Assembly (NCBI GenBank): GCA_949130485.1
Contig: OX422194.1
Span: 6,608,699 to 6,672,698 of the forward strand
Length of the DNA stretch: 64,000 bases
Direction: 5' to 3'
DNA from: Agelas oroides
Lineage: Eukaryota > Porifera > Demospongiae > Agelasida > Agelasidae
In this document: in pieces, positions 21,397-32,051 of the stretch
Position numbering within the stretch: the first letter of the stretch is position 1
Layout: each line of letters starts with the position of its first letter
Notes under the pieces: model-generated
What the model was told of the DNA's origin: nothing
Seen by the model: only the letters and a program-made list of their open reading frames with translations
Databases searched by the model: none
Made by a program: the position numbers and the translations under genes

Positions 21397-23776
21397 AGGA
21401 TTTCATCAACCAGTACCTATAAATACTGAATTTCCTGTAGAGTTCATATGTCTAGGTGTCATTTTAGATGTTTCATTATACAAGTATGTATGGCATTGAG
21501 CTTCATGTATGTAGCATAACTGGTTGTCATCACATGATATGTATATCCACACAATATTCTGTCTGTTTCATTGTGTCATTGCTAGCTGCCAGCCCTGAAC
21601 TCACCCTATGACAATGATTTGTATTTTTACTGAGAGGTTTGTCGATCCCTCTACATGCTGTAAAATGCATCTTGAGGTCTCCATATTTTTTTGCTGTTCT
21701 GCAATGTATCCAAAGCTTCATATGTTGTAACATGCTCCCCCCCCCCCCCAAGCATTTACTTACAAACCATATGGCAAGATTTAACATGTAGTTTTGGCTA
21801 TATATCATGGGCCATTGGACCATGCTCAAATTCTCCCCCCCCCCCCCCCCCCCCCCCGTCCCCCACATCAATTACTTGGAAGCCATGTTGAGGTGAGATA
21901 TATAAAAACAGCTATCTTGTACAGTTTAGGCTAGCAATTGGGCCATGTATGCTCAAAATTATTTCATAAACATGTGAAAAAGTCCATGCATGGATACTGC
22001 CAAATGTTGCTAAGCAAATTATCTATAGGTTTTCTGTCTGGGCGTGCCATGAACTGTGAGCAGTTGCCTTTATTCTTCTGATGTTACATCAGAAGAGGAT
22101 ACAGAACTTGACCACGTGTGTACCACATACATATTCCAGTAGTAGATTATTGATGATGTTACAGTCATTGTGTACTGGCATGGTGCTGCAATAACAAACT
22201 GATCTGTGCATGTTTGCCAGAGCAAAAAATCAAATTGTACATAAAGAACTTCATGCAGAATGTACAAGAATAGTAATTGGTGCTTCTACTACACATAAGT
22301 TCTTGTGTGCACTTAGCCTGCGAACAGTGAGGTGGTTTTAAAAATGTTTAAATGGCATTCAAAGTTGTTCACACACAAATATAGAGTGATCAAAAGAGTG
22401 ATTCTCCTTCTGTTTCCCATTTCTGTAATGTCAGTACATTATCGAGACTTCACGGTGCCATCATACTGGCATCACTTGACATCATGGTATCCCTACATTT
22501 CCCTCCTTGGATGTCACTGTATATTGCAACACTCGTACCCCTACACTGTATCACACCTTCACTTGGCCAGCTGAAGGAGAGTGATGTTAACACTGTTACA
22601 GGATGCATATGTGCACAGAGATGGAGGAAGGAAGAGAGAAGGCGGGTACATGTAGAAAGAAAATGCAAGATTGGAAGAAAGTGGGAGGGGGAGGAGGAGG
22701 AGGAAGAGGAGGAAGAGAAGGAGGAATGCAGCGACGGGGAACACATTAAAGAAGCAGGAGGAGAAGAAAGGGAAGGTGTTCAGATTGCCTGCTAGTGCTA
22801 CATGTGTATATTACATCACTATCTTTAGGTGGGGTACATGTTTGTTATAAATGGGGCATCTGGATGTAGCTGCATGTGTGTATATACACACATGTATTAA
22901 TATGTTTGGACTACTATACAGCTATAGCTGGGTCATTATACTTGTATGCATTGCTACATTGCCACCACACTCTGCATGCAACTTTGTACATCTGCTTTTG
23001 TGATGAATGCAATACTATACGGTAAAACCTACAGTTCAACACCCCTTCTTCCATCTTGCTTCTCTTTTCCTCCATATCTCCTTCTTCCTCCACAAAACAT
23101 AGTTGGTCTGTGCATAAGATTGTTGCATGCTTCACATTTGTCTATAATGAAATGATCTCCCTAGTAGCATTGATCTGTGTACATGCATTAGCTGCATATT
23201 ACATCCAACATGCTGCGCCACAGGCATTAGTTGTACACTATCGATTAGGGCTGCATGGGAGGCCTATAGGCTTACAATGATAGAGCTAAAAGGTGGCTGC
23301 TGCAGGTATATATTTACTCAGTTCACACAAAGTCCAAATGGTAACAGATTTCTGCAGTCATGCATGAGTTCTGGTGCTCTGTGTTATAGTAGTAATGTTT
23401 TAGTAATTAAAACTAAAACTAAAATTGATGCTGCCTTGGTCCGTTAAAAACTACAATCAAACTAATTCGAAGTTAACTAAAACTAAAATGCTGATACTAA
23501 TAGCCCTTAGCCTAAACCCCACATCTAAATCACTAGCAGCCCCACCCTCCTCCCTGTTGGCCCGCTAACGGTAGTTCTTGTATCTCAGATTATGCTGTAT
23601 GTTGGGTTTCTTGTGTTTCTCACATTTTTCAGGCTTATAGTTGTGTGTGTGTGTGTTTGTGGGGGGTTCTTGTGTTTCTCAGGCTTATACTGTGTGTGTG
23701 TGTTGTGTGTGTGTGTTTTTGTGTATCTAGGTTTCTTGTGTATCTTGCATTTCTCAGGTTTATACTGCATGTAGGA
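21397..23776. other. 3' flank of gene 1, no gene seen
   Basis: Contains poly-C runs at about 21737-21749 and 21835-21857, a GGA-rich stretch at about 22620-22760, and a (TG)n tract at 23640-23725. Matches copy B at 54665-57150. Open frames here look like chance. The poly-C runs differ in length between copies. Confidence 0.65.
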
Positions 23777-24464
23777 AGCAAATTTGGAGTGCAGAGGCCA
23801 TGCTGTGCCGCGCGAAGCGCTGCTAAGAAAATGGAAAGTAATTTCGCCGCGCGTATAGCGCGGCGGCGAATTTTTTAGCCTTTTTTCAACGGCGCATAAT
23901 ATTCTAGCCTCGTTCTCAGACCTTACCAACCCTCCAGTACAATATTCAATTTATGTGGAAAACCTGACTTCGTCGTCGTTCCCAGGAGACCGCCCGGCTA
24001 GCTTTCGTCGCTTGTAGTAGTCTCTTTGAAAATCTGCATTAGCTTCGTACCATAGATAATACAGTACGCATCTACTATCAGAGAGTCGGTAGACTCTCTA
24101 TGTGGGGATGGCGCCAACGCGCAATATATGCAATACTTAAGCAAAAGCCGTATAACTTCACCACAAACACGCTAAAAGCTTATTTAAGCATGCAGCCAGG
24201 CTTCCTCTTTGAGTGCCTTTGTGATCAGCAAGACTCATATAGTTGCCCAAAAGCCACGCGGAAGACAGCTAAACACAAAAGTGTGCGGTAGCAAAAGTGC
24301 CATTTTTCGTATTCTTTCTTTCTTCTTTCTTTGTTCAGACCACTTGTCAAACAACGATGACTCGAAAACGGCTGAGGTACTCACCTTGATTTTAGCACGA
24401 AATTGATGCTCGTCAAAGCGCGCAGCTTCACAACCCCTCAGCGTCTTCATAGCTTCAATTTTAC

Positions 24465-24500
24465 CATAGATATATGAGACGTACGTCTCATATATCTATG
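24465..24500. mobile_element. 36-bp perfect palindrome with 7-bp target duplication
   Basis: CATAGATATATGAGACGT followed immediately by its exact reverse complement. Flanked by ATTTTAC on both sides (24458-24464 and 24501-24507). The related sequence at about 61498-61525 lacks it and reads continuously (CTTCAAGTTCACCCTGG), so it is an insertion. The ends CATAGATA match those of the element at 35963-37716. Confidence 0.85.
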
Positions 24501-25057
24501 ATTTTACCCTGGTCAACAAAAGCCATTCACAACACTCTGAGGCTGTTGTCCGTTGCTTAGGACGCCATTTTCTAATTTTGTACGCATGCGCACACGAAGT
24601 CTCGTTCCCAGACCCAAGACCACGGTCATTGGTCTGGAAGCGAGACTAGTACACAGGCTACGCTGCTACGCATGGCTGGTACGGTCTTTTCCCCCCACGG
24701 CATTGGGCAAGGCTTATGAACACCACGTAGGCAAGGGGCTGCATTCAGCTGCCTACTTGTAGCTACACTCTACTCACAGCTTTAGTGAGCTGTAAAGCTA
24801 GGATGGTCAGTGTGCTGCAGCTGGTCAGTCGTCATGTGGCTTTGACAACTGAATCATGAAACTGGTTTCACAAAGTTCGGTAGGGAGAGTGGTTGGCCCT
24901 TCATCAGGTACTAGCTGGCTATATTTATTACATGCCTGGAACCACTACTAAACTGTCAACGCCGTTTCAAGTTCTGGTGTTGTGGTTACACTTAAAATAT
25001 TCTTCTTAGGCTTAGGTCTAACTGTAACTGAGATTACCATCAAAAAAGTACAGAAAC

Positions 25058-25688
25058 AAGACTTTAAAAACATTAAAAATGTAAAAAGATGTAGTATGTA
25101 AAAAGATGTAGTATGTAAACAAGGTAGGGATAATGCATGAAAGCAAAGGTTAACATATTGGCAAAGCCCCATCCCTACATCTTTTTCACACTGCAGTTAG
25201 ACAGCGTGCTCGAGTTGAGAGCTGAATCTGCAGCCATCTAAGCAGCTATTAATGCTGTGCATGAGTACTTGAGTTTACACACTGATTACTATGATCAGTC
25301 TGCAGCCCACTCGAGCTCAGTGTCTAGGTTATGCCAGAGGCATATAACAATGGTGCACTGTCACGGCAAAAAAATATATACTAACCTTGGTAGCTACCTA
25401 CAAGGAACACATATCTATACAGCTGATGCTAGATCATGTCATATTTAATTAGGCTCGTTCCTAGGCCACGTGGGAGGAGGAAAGTGGCCTCAGGATGAGG
25501 CTAAAACCATGCCATGCGCCATGTACTTTTACAAGCACGCTGTCTAACTGCAGTGTGAAAAAGATGTAGGGATGGGGCTTTGCCAATATGTTGACCTTTG
25601 CTTTCATGCATTATCCCTACCTTGTTTACATACTTTTTGGCATGGCATCCCTACATCTTTTTACATTTTTAATGTTTTTAAAGTCTTT
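25058..25688. mobile_element. Foldback element, copy 1
   Basis: Arms at 25058-25210 and 25534-25688 are inverted repeats. Both hold AAGATGTAGGGATGGGGC-type and CATGCATTATCCCTACC-type sequence. The left arm has a small internal duplication. Other copies are at 62509-63105 and about 38676-39010. Confidence 0.8.
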
Positions 25689-25942
25689 ATCATCTATGTT
25701 CGTACCAAGCCATCTCATTGCCAAGATTTCGATCACCTTATAGTGTACTTTAATCGGAAATGTACGCATGTAACTACATATGAGACTGATGCAACGAAGA
25801 CGCTGCTTGCCTTAGCCTCGCTCCCAGAGAACGAGGCTAGCTTGAGCTAACTTATAGCATGCAGGTTATAATTTACGGCCTAAAAAGTGTAGCGGCCAAA
25901 GCCGCTACGGCCGCTACGGTTCCTACGCCACTGTAATAATAT

Positions 25943-26270
25943 TATGTGTGTGTTTTCTTGTGTTTTTCATGTTTCTTGTGTTTCTCTTGTTTCTTGTGAT
26001 TACTTACTGACATCATATTGATATCATTCCTTCTGAACAATCACATTAAGTCTTAGAAAACTTACTTCGGGACTGTAGCATGAGCTGTCTACACATTCAA
26101 ATTTCTTACCGTATACTGAGGCATTTGACAAGTTATATTCATACATGATCTATACCCAGGGTTACATGATCTCTTTTCACCATCACTTCTCCCTTCCCCT
26201 CCTTCCTCTCCCCCTCTCCCTTTACCCTCTCCCTTCCTGTGCTCTCACCCTTCCCTTCTCTTCTTTCCAG
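25943..26270. other. Intron or upstream DNA ending in a CT-rich acceptor tract
   Basis: No gene. About 26180-26270 is C/T-rich and ends TTCTTTCCAG, the acceptor of the FN3 exon. Closely matches 57160-57484. Confidence 0.7.
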
Positions 26271-26591
26271 CTCCTCCTGGTCAGGTGGACAATGCCTCGG
26301 TGAGTTCAGAAAATCTCAGCTTGAGGAGAACACGACTAACCTGGGATGCACCAGAAAACAACAATGCCCGCATCACCAACTGCTGGATTACCTACTGCAT
26401 TCCTATCATAGACTCCTTCCTTACTGACACCTGTCTGAGACTGACCATCTCTGTACAAAATCCTGCAGTTCCCACAGACAACCTCACAGATATTAACCCT
26501 CTGAGGATGTACAGGGTCACCATCCAGGCAGAGGATGCTGCTGGCAGAGGACCTGAGTCACAGCCATACTTTTTTGACAGTGCCAGTGCTG
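26271..26591 (+). CDS. Gene 2: complete FN3 domain in one exon
   Basis: 321 nt, phase 1 to phase 1, donor GTAGGT. Product begins PPGQVDNASV. It includes the conserved Trp in LTWDAPENNN and a TNCWITYC strand with unusual cysteines. The closing strands LRMYRVTIQAEDAAGRGP match the FN3 L/Y/G pattern. A complete 1-1 phase module can be inserted or skipped without shifting frame. The copy B twin (57485-57808) has one extra codon. Confidence 0.88.
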
Positions 26592-26594
26592 GTA

Positions 26595-27190
26595 GGTTGG
26601 CGATGGTTGATGTTGACCAGCAGCGGTGAAAGAGACTCAACAAGGCATGGGTGAGAGATGGGCATCTCTTGAATACCTGGTATGGGATCTGGTCAAACGG
26701 AGCCGGTGCAGAGGATGACCTAGCTCTTTTGATGACTGTCTGGATTTCAGGTATGGAGATTGGAACATCATTGAACTCCACTGATGGTGCACTGGTTGTG
26801 GGCATCCGTGGTGGAGTATGGTACTTGTGGGGTGAGGATTGGTAAGAGCTGGAGAAATACTCATGCGCCTGTTCTCCACTGAACTGGGGAGGAACTCCGC
26901 TTGCCTGATTGTCATCCAAAACTTCTGCAAACTTCCAAAAGTTTTTGTGGCATCTTTGTCTCCCCCTGTTGTGTTGTGCTTGGATTGCTTCTTCAGCTCG
27001 TTCTGTTGGTGCACAAGGTCAAAGAAGTTTTCTTGCTATGGACCTAATCTCCTCCTGAGGAAATCCCTTTCTCTTGGCCTCTCGAAATTCTTTCTTTGAT
27101 CTCTTCTTCAGCTCAGTGACCTTTTTCAGAGCTCTTTCATGCTTCTTATGCTTCTGGTGGCTTATATTCCTGTACGTGCATGTTGTTGCT
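26595..27190 (-). pseudogene. LINE fragment (N-terminal region of the RT polyprotein)
   Basis: Minus-strand frames at 26637-27014 and 27019-27216, plus the 26392-26919 frame, match the LINE at 58170-60775. They hold a basic, coiled N-terminal stretch (KKVTELKKRSKKEFREAKRK) and the segment before the RT fingers. The junction near 26595 joins FN3 intron sequence straight to the middle of the LINE. Relative to copy B about 2.4 kb is therefore deleted here. It is inactive. Confidence 0.8.
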
Positions 27191-27493
27191 CTCTGGTACC
27201 ATATACTGTTCAGCACAATAGTATATAGATGCGTCTGGTGAGAAGATTGTTCTTTACTTCTGCTGATGGTGCCTCTACAACATCACGAAGCAGGTTCTCT
27301 CTGAAGTAGCCTTATTCTAGTCCTCACGGAGGCTGGGAGCATAAGAGTGGGAGAGGGTGTAACAGAGGATGGAATCTGAGTTGATTGGCTTGGAGGTTGT
27401 CACAACACATATTTTTGCCCCTCCATCACTTCTACTTTTTTCACCTCCATTTCTCTCACCTCTTCCTTTGATTCTGCCTCCTACCATAAACAG
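27191..27493. other. Gene 2 intron remnant
   Basis: No first-half FN3 exon is visible although 27494 encodes a second half. The last 80 bp are CT-rich and end ACCATAAACAG. Confidence 0.55.
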
Positions 27494-27680
27494 GTGTGCT
27501 ATATATCTCAGTGTCCAAGTACACAGGACAGGATTGTGCCAGTGCAGAACAACAATCCTGGGAGTATTACCTACAGATTGGACCGACTGAACCCAGGGAC
27601 CACGTACAACATTCGTGTGACTGCCAGCACCAGGGCTGGAGAGGGACCCCCAGCTACTGTTACTAACATGACTGCATTTG
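27494..27680 (+). pseudogene. Gene 2: orphan second half of an FN3 domain
   Basis: Homologous to 9619-9802. It starts in phase 0 (GTG TGC TAT) and carries LDRLNPGTTYNIRVTAS and RAGEGPP. It would end in phase 1 at the weak donor GTGCAG. Its partner exon, the strand pair with the conserved Trp, is not found between 26592 and 27493, where the LINE lies. Joining 26591 (phase 1) directly to this phase-0 exon would break the frame. Hence I call it a likely relic, although a missed exon is possible. Confidence 0.6.
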
Positions 27681-28112
27681 GTGCAGTGGATAGATTCTGC
27701 ACAGTCTTGGTAATCTTGGAAATCAGGGAATATTTAATAATATCATGCAACATTGTACATTATGCTGCCAGAGCTAACATGACTCACCCTATGGACCAAC
27801 AGCAGGAACTGTTCCATCCTGCAAGCTTGTAACACGGTGGCTATAGGTCAAGCCCTGACTTTAAACAAATTAGTCTCCCTTCCTCCTTTTGTTTTTGGTT
27901 TGGATGAAAAGTGAAGTAATCTTTGTCTTTGTGCATTGTTATAGAAGCCAGAAATTGGGAATAGACCTTACTCAGGTAGGACACACCATTGGTACTTATG
28001 ATGGCACTGTGCACAGGACAACCACAACACATTAAAAATGCAGGCCTAGATGTAATTATACAATGTCACCCACATGTGTTCATCTATCTATTGTCTAGCA
28101 ATGTTGTTTCAG

Positions 28113-28659
28113 TTGCAGCTGAGTGGGACTGGTCTGAGAGACTGTCAGGAAGTAAGTGCAACTTTTTATAAGTGGATTATTGAACATGATTATAATATAA
28201 ATCAACGCTGCCAGTGTGGACTCAGTGCAGAGTGCATCACTGAAGGCGCATTTCAGTGTTTTGAGAACTCAGATCAGCAAGTGACATTTCGAGCAAGACT
28301 TTGTGGTACTGCTGAAACCAACACCTCACTGCTGTTAGCACATTTGGAAACTTTTGTTGCCCAAACAGACTCCACCATTGCTGTACAAGGTGTGCGTCTG
28401 AATGTAGACAGAAGCTGTCCCATAGTCATCAACTCCTTTGGTGATCCACAATGCACTACAGCAACCACAGCTGACAGCACTGCAGCAAGTCCCTCTGTGA
28501 CAACACCCATGACTACATCACTTCTATCGCACCACCGACAGACAACACTGCAGCCATCATTGGTGGAGTGGTTAGTATAGTTGCAGAGACAGTTGTCCTC
28601 ATTGTTGCCTTTGTAACAAGGGGTCATAGAGCAAAATTCTCTGTCCATCAGGATGTTGG
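28113..28659 (+). pseudogene. Gene 2: membrane-proximal domain and membrane span, altered
   Basis: Homologous to 20139-20718. A deletion has removed the end of the small intron and the start of the second exon. The remaining intron sequence now reads in frame (CQEVSATFYKWIIEHDYN...NQRCQCG). Further on, read directly, the frame ends at a stop near 28578. However, removing 28489-28553 as a 65-nt GT...AG intron restores frame into IIGGVVSIVAETVVLIVAF and GHRAKFSVHQ. The proposed donor GTCCCT is weak. So this is either a pseudogene or a re-spliced functional exon. A Glu lies within the span. Confidence 0.6.
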
Positions 28660-28854
28660 GTAAGAGGCCATATATAGTGTTGCACCTAGCTACACCTAAC
28701 TTATTTGCCAGTGTTTCAATTTTTATAATACAGATCTTCCAGTCATCAACATTAGCAAGTGCAAGTTTCTGTACTATATATCAGACTTCCATTCCATTGA
28801 CTGTACATATACTATAGCCAGCGTGTTGATATTTTGATCGTACTTTTGCTGCAG

Positions 28855-29056
28855 GAAGGAACCACTTCAATGGATTCATGTTGCTAGGTCAGAAGATGAA
28901 GGTGTCACAACCACACAGTGTGAAGCATATGAGTTAGCAAAGTTAGGCCATGAGTATGAGGACCTCTCCAAACATCAAAATCCAGAATATGAGATTCCTG
29001 TCTCAGAGGGTCCTGCCCATGTACCCACCAGGAAGTCTGGAAAGTGGAAAGAGTAA
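28855..29056 (+). CDS. Gene 2: cytoplasmic tail exon with NPxY motif
   Basis: Acceptor TTGCTGCAG, phase 2, TAA stop at 29054-29056. About 66 residues starting KEPLQWIHVARSED. Tyrosine motifs EAYELAKLGHEYEDLS and NPEYEIPV are retained, while the C-terminus is longer and basic (RKSGKWKE). Motif conservation suggests constraint persisted after this copy diverged from gene 1. Confidence 0.78.
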
Positions 29057-29186
29057 ACAGTAACATGAATGTGATGAGTACTTTTATGAATTCCTTCAGA
29101 CATTATATGTTTAGCTAAGTGGCTTATTTTGTATGCTTCACGATGAGTTTACGTGGCATCTAGATTTGTGTACGTAACAACTAGTT

Positions 29187-29272
29187 AGCCTCATTCCTAT
29201 GCCATTCCCACCTTCAGTTGTTGGTCGCTGTAAGTGATCAAAAACTGGGAAAGGCCTGGGAATGAGACTAGC
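29187..29272. mobile_element. Hairpin-family element
   Basis: Imperfect inverted repeat with ends GCCTCATTCCTATGCC and its approximate complement GGCCTGGGAATGAGAC. No clear target duplication. Confidence 0.6.
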
Positions 29273-29362
29273 AACCAGTTGTCATTGCATGCATATACTG
29301 TCTGCTCTCTGTGCTTGACTCCATGAAGTTGTCAGTTAGCATCAGTGCTGAGAGAAATTAAC

Positions 29363-29470
29363 CTAGCCTCGTTCCCAGGCCTTTCCAGCATCCAGTTTTG
29401 TATCGCTAGCAGTATTTTGCATACTGCAAGCGATCAAAAACTGGATGGTGGGAAGGCCTGGGAACAAGGA
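29363..29470. mobile_element. Hairpin-family element with target duplication
   Basis: Arms TAGCCTCGTTCCCAGGCC... and ...GGCCTGGGAACAAGG, with pairing continuing through CATCCAGTTTT...AAAACTGGATG. Flanked by AATTAAC on both sides (left copy just before the element, right copy just after). About 107 bp. Confidence 0.72.
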
Positions 29471-29785
29471 ATTAACTCACATAAAGTGGTTTGGTACATG
29501 TAGATACAACTACAAAATCTATCTCACATTTATCCCTCTGTTCCATCTTAAGAGTGAGGTAGAGGGTACAGATGGGGAAGTAGTCAGCCACCCATGGCCA
29601 TATCCCACACACACCAGCATTTGCTTAGAAGTCTTATTGAGGCAACACATAGCTGCTATCTTATATATATACAGTTTGTGTTATATACCATGGGCCTATT
29701 GGGCATGCTCATATCAATTACTTGGAAGCCACGTTGTGGTGAGATATATAAAAGCTACGTAATACAGTTTGGGCTAGAAATTGAG

Positions 29786-29786
<1 letters not shown>

Positions 29787-29821
<35 letters not shown>
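29787..29821. repeat. (GT)n microsatellite
   Basis: About 16 uninterrupted GT repeats. Confidence 0.95.
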
Positions 29822-29822
<1 letters not shown>

Positions 29823-30379
29823 CCTGGCATGAACATGTGTCTTCGTGTAAGAAAACAGAATGTACAGCACCACTCCAATGGAGGGATAGGTAGTTAGTTA
29901 GATGTATCCCCCATCCAGTGGCGGTTCCAGACCCGGGCATTGCCCAGGTAAAATTCTGGTCAATTGTGGTTATTGCTTATGGAAACTCGGCTGTGACATA
30001 GCGGCTCCACCGCGCGTGTCGCCTGCCCGGGTAACCTGGCAGCTCTGAAACAGCCAATGCCCCCATCCACACACACAATATTTCAAACAGCTACTAGCCT
30101 TGTTCCTATGGGTCTTATACCTGTCTCCAGTTCTTGATCAGCTGTGGTGTGCAGAAACATACTGCAGCGTGGAGACAGAAAGGCCTGGCTAATTATGAAA
30201 TCACAAAACATGCAGCATGCATAGTTCATAGTCTTCCGCCCTTTCTCTCTCTTTTCCTCGTCAGACATTCCAAAGCTTGCTAGCATACCACCAGAGCAGT
30301 TTCCAGTATGTGAGCTTACTTCACGAGAATGAGAATGAAGGGGCGGAGGACGAGTACCAGGTAGGTATAATGTCAGTTG

Positions 30380-30592
30380 TATACCTTATGGTCAGGATGA
30401 GGAGGGAAGGAGAGAGAGAGAGGGAGGAAAGGAGGGAGGGAGGGAGAGAAGGAGAGAGAGAGAGAGAGAGGGAGGGAAGTGGGGAGAGAGAGAAGGAGGG
30501 AGGGAGGGAGGGATGGATGGAGGGAGGGAGGGAGGGAGGGAGGGAGGAGGGAGGGAGGGAGGGAGGAGGGAGGGAGGGAGGGAGGAGAACTT
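30380..30592. repeat. GGGA/GAGA purine tract
   Basis: About 190 bp of (GGGA)n, (GA)n and (GGAGG) runs. Copy B has an analogous but longer and purer (GGGA)n at 60830-60966. Confidence 0.93.
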
Positions 30593-31033
30593 AGTTTACC
30601 ATATCCTAATTTCTATGTTGTTCTATCTTTCTATTCTACCCCTATACTATATATAGAGACAGCCAATTTATTTGTGCCATGCAATAGCTCAGCATGTAGA
30701 CAATGGCCATATCTCTAGGCCTCCTTGTATATACCCTCACATGCAAAAAGGAGATGTTTAATATAATAATGGGAGGGAGGGAGGGAAGAAACAAAGGAGG
30801 GAGTTATAAATGGCACAAATTTCATCACATATTTATGGAGATCTGAATGCAGACACTTGCAACTGTATAGAAATGAGTTTACTAAACAGTTACTAAATTG
30901 TATCACAACTTGCCTCATGAAGTAGCTAAACATGTTTGAAAATGTGTGCAAACTAAGACCAGGAAACACTTTCTTATCATGTGCTTTCGACAGACGGCAT
31001 GAGCATGTGGATTTGAGTAGTCTTCTTCCCATT

Positions 31034-31292
31034 ATTGATGTTTGTTTGTTTTGGCCTCTAGATGGGAACTATGAGTCATACTAGATTATTGATGTTTGTT
31101 TGTTTTGGCCTCTAGATGGGGAAACTATGAGTCATACTAGATTATTGATGTTTGTTTGTTTTGGCCTCTAGATGGGGGAACTATGAGTCATACTAGATTA
31201 TTGATGTTTGTTTGTTTTGGCCTCTAGATGGGGAAACTATGAGTCATACTAGATTATTGATGTTTGTTTGTTTTGGCCTCTAGACAGGAACT
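31034..31292. repeat. About 60-bp tandem repeat, 4-5 copies
   Basis: Unit ATTGATGTTTGTTTGTTTTG followed by GCCTCTAGATGGGGAAACTATGAGTCATACTAG-type sequence, split here for length. Each unit carries an acceptor-like TTTTGGCCTCTAG. The last copy is truncated. No coding frame is retained. Confidence 0.9.
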
Positions 31293-31970
31293 ATTAACTT
31301 GTTGATGTTTGTTCTTTACTACATGTCCACCCTTCCTGTAAACTTTGAAACACACTTTACAATGTATTGTGGGTGTAATGAGATACGTACAGGTGGTATA
31401 CTGTACATGTTGCAAGTTTGATGACTTCCTGTAGTAGTATAGGCATTAGCTATGGCAACCATGTGGATTTAAGCCTTCATATAAAAATTGCAGAATAGCA
31501 GTGATGTTGAGAGTGACTTGTACTGGAGTTAGTTCGAGCAACACTTAAAGCTGCAACTGACCGACAGTGATAAGTTGTGCAGAAAGATCGAGTCTACATA
31601 TCTTGTGTTAAAATATTCATAGCTGAACTTGTGGACAGCTGTTAACAGGTTCAAGGTTTTAATGAACACATGATCAATGATATGAGATAAAAGTGGAGGA
31701 AGGTCTGAGCCAGCAGTTGCTGTGGGAATCAAGTTCAGGGTCCATGGCTTGAGCTTCCAGGGTTCTGAACACTGAGCTGTGACTGCCAGGTAGTATTTAG
31801 AGTCAGAAAACAACTCAGCACGACTTCTTTCCCAATGGAGAGAATACCCCTAAATGAAGTTCTGATGGCACATACTGAGTGGTTGCCAGGTGTGCAAAGG
31901 CACTACCTGTGCACTACTTATAGAGGATCGTGAGGGTTGGTGACTGCCCAGTATCATAGCTGGTTGTCCG
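31293..31970. other. No gene seen
   Basis: Unique sequence. A 94-codon minus-strand frame (31529-31813) has no recognisable features. Confidence 0.5.
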
Positions 31971-32051
31971 GTTGCCGTAGCTCAGTGGCCAGAGCAGTGA
32001 GAGCATTGACGGCTCAAGCCAGGGGCCCTGGGTTCGATTCCCAGTGACTGC
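31971..32051 (+). tRNA. tRNA-like sequence (probable pseudogene or SINE head)
   Basis: Internal promoter boxes are excellent: TAGCTCAGTGG (A box) and GGTTCGATTCC (B box). The D stem GCTC...GAGC and T stem CTGGG...CCCAG pair perfectly. An anticodon-like stem GAGC...GCTC encloses the loop ATTGACG, which would give anticodon TGA (Ser). However, five bases separate the D and anticodon stems, and the 7-bp acceptor stem pairs poorly. A functional tRNA is therefore unlikely, and a tRNA-derived SINE or pseudogene fits better. Confidence 0.5.

Larger units (their letters stand above)
23777..25942. mobile_element. 2.2-kb insertion present only in copy A (composite repeat)
   Basis: Copy B reads TACTGCATGTGTGTGTTTTC through this point. 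Copy A splits it after CTGCATGT and resumes at ATGTGTGTGTTTTC, suggesting a 4-bp duplication ATGT. The inside shares long blocks with 61147-63105 (starting ATCAGAGAGTCGGTAGACTC). It has no coding capacity I recognise and carries nested elements at 24465-24500 and 25058-25688. Confidence 0.7.
11578..30926. repeat. Segmental duplication, copy A
   Basis: This stretch matches 49592-63911 at high identity, judged by eye, over most shared parts. The left edge is GGCTAGCTGATTC in both copies. The last shared block is at 30883-30926 and 63868-63911. Copy A alone has the gypsy element and a roughly 2.2-kb insertion at 23777-25942. It also has an internal LINE deletion near 26595 relative to copy B, and keeps 27.09-30.36 kb that copy B lost. 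Confidence 0.9.

Noticed and set aside
30277..30718. Gly/Arg/Glu-rich frames over GGGA repeats (also 60679-61080)
   Set aside because: Simple-repeat translations that change length between copies.
31971..32051. Functional tRNA-Ser(UGA)
   Set aside because: Poor acceptor stem and extra bases between the D and anticodon stems.
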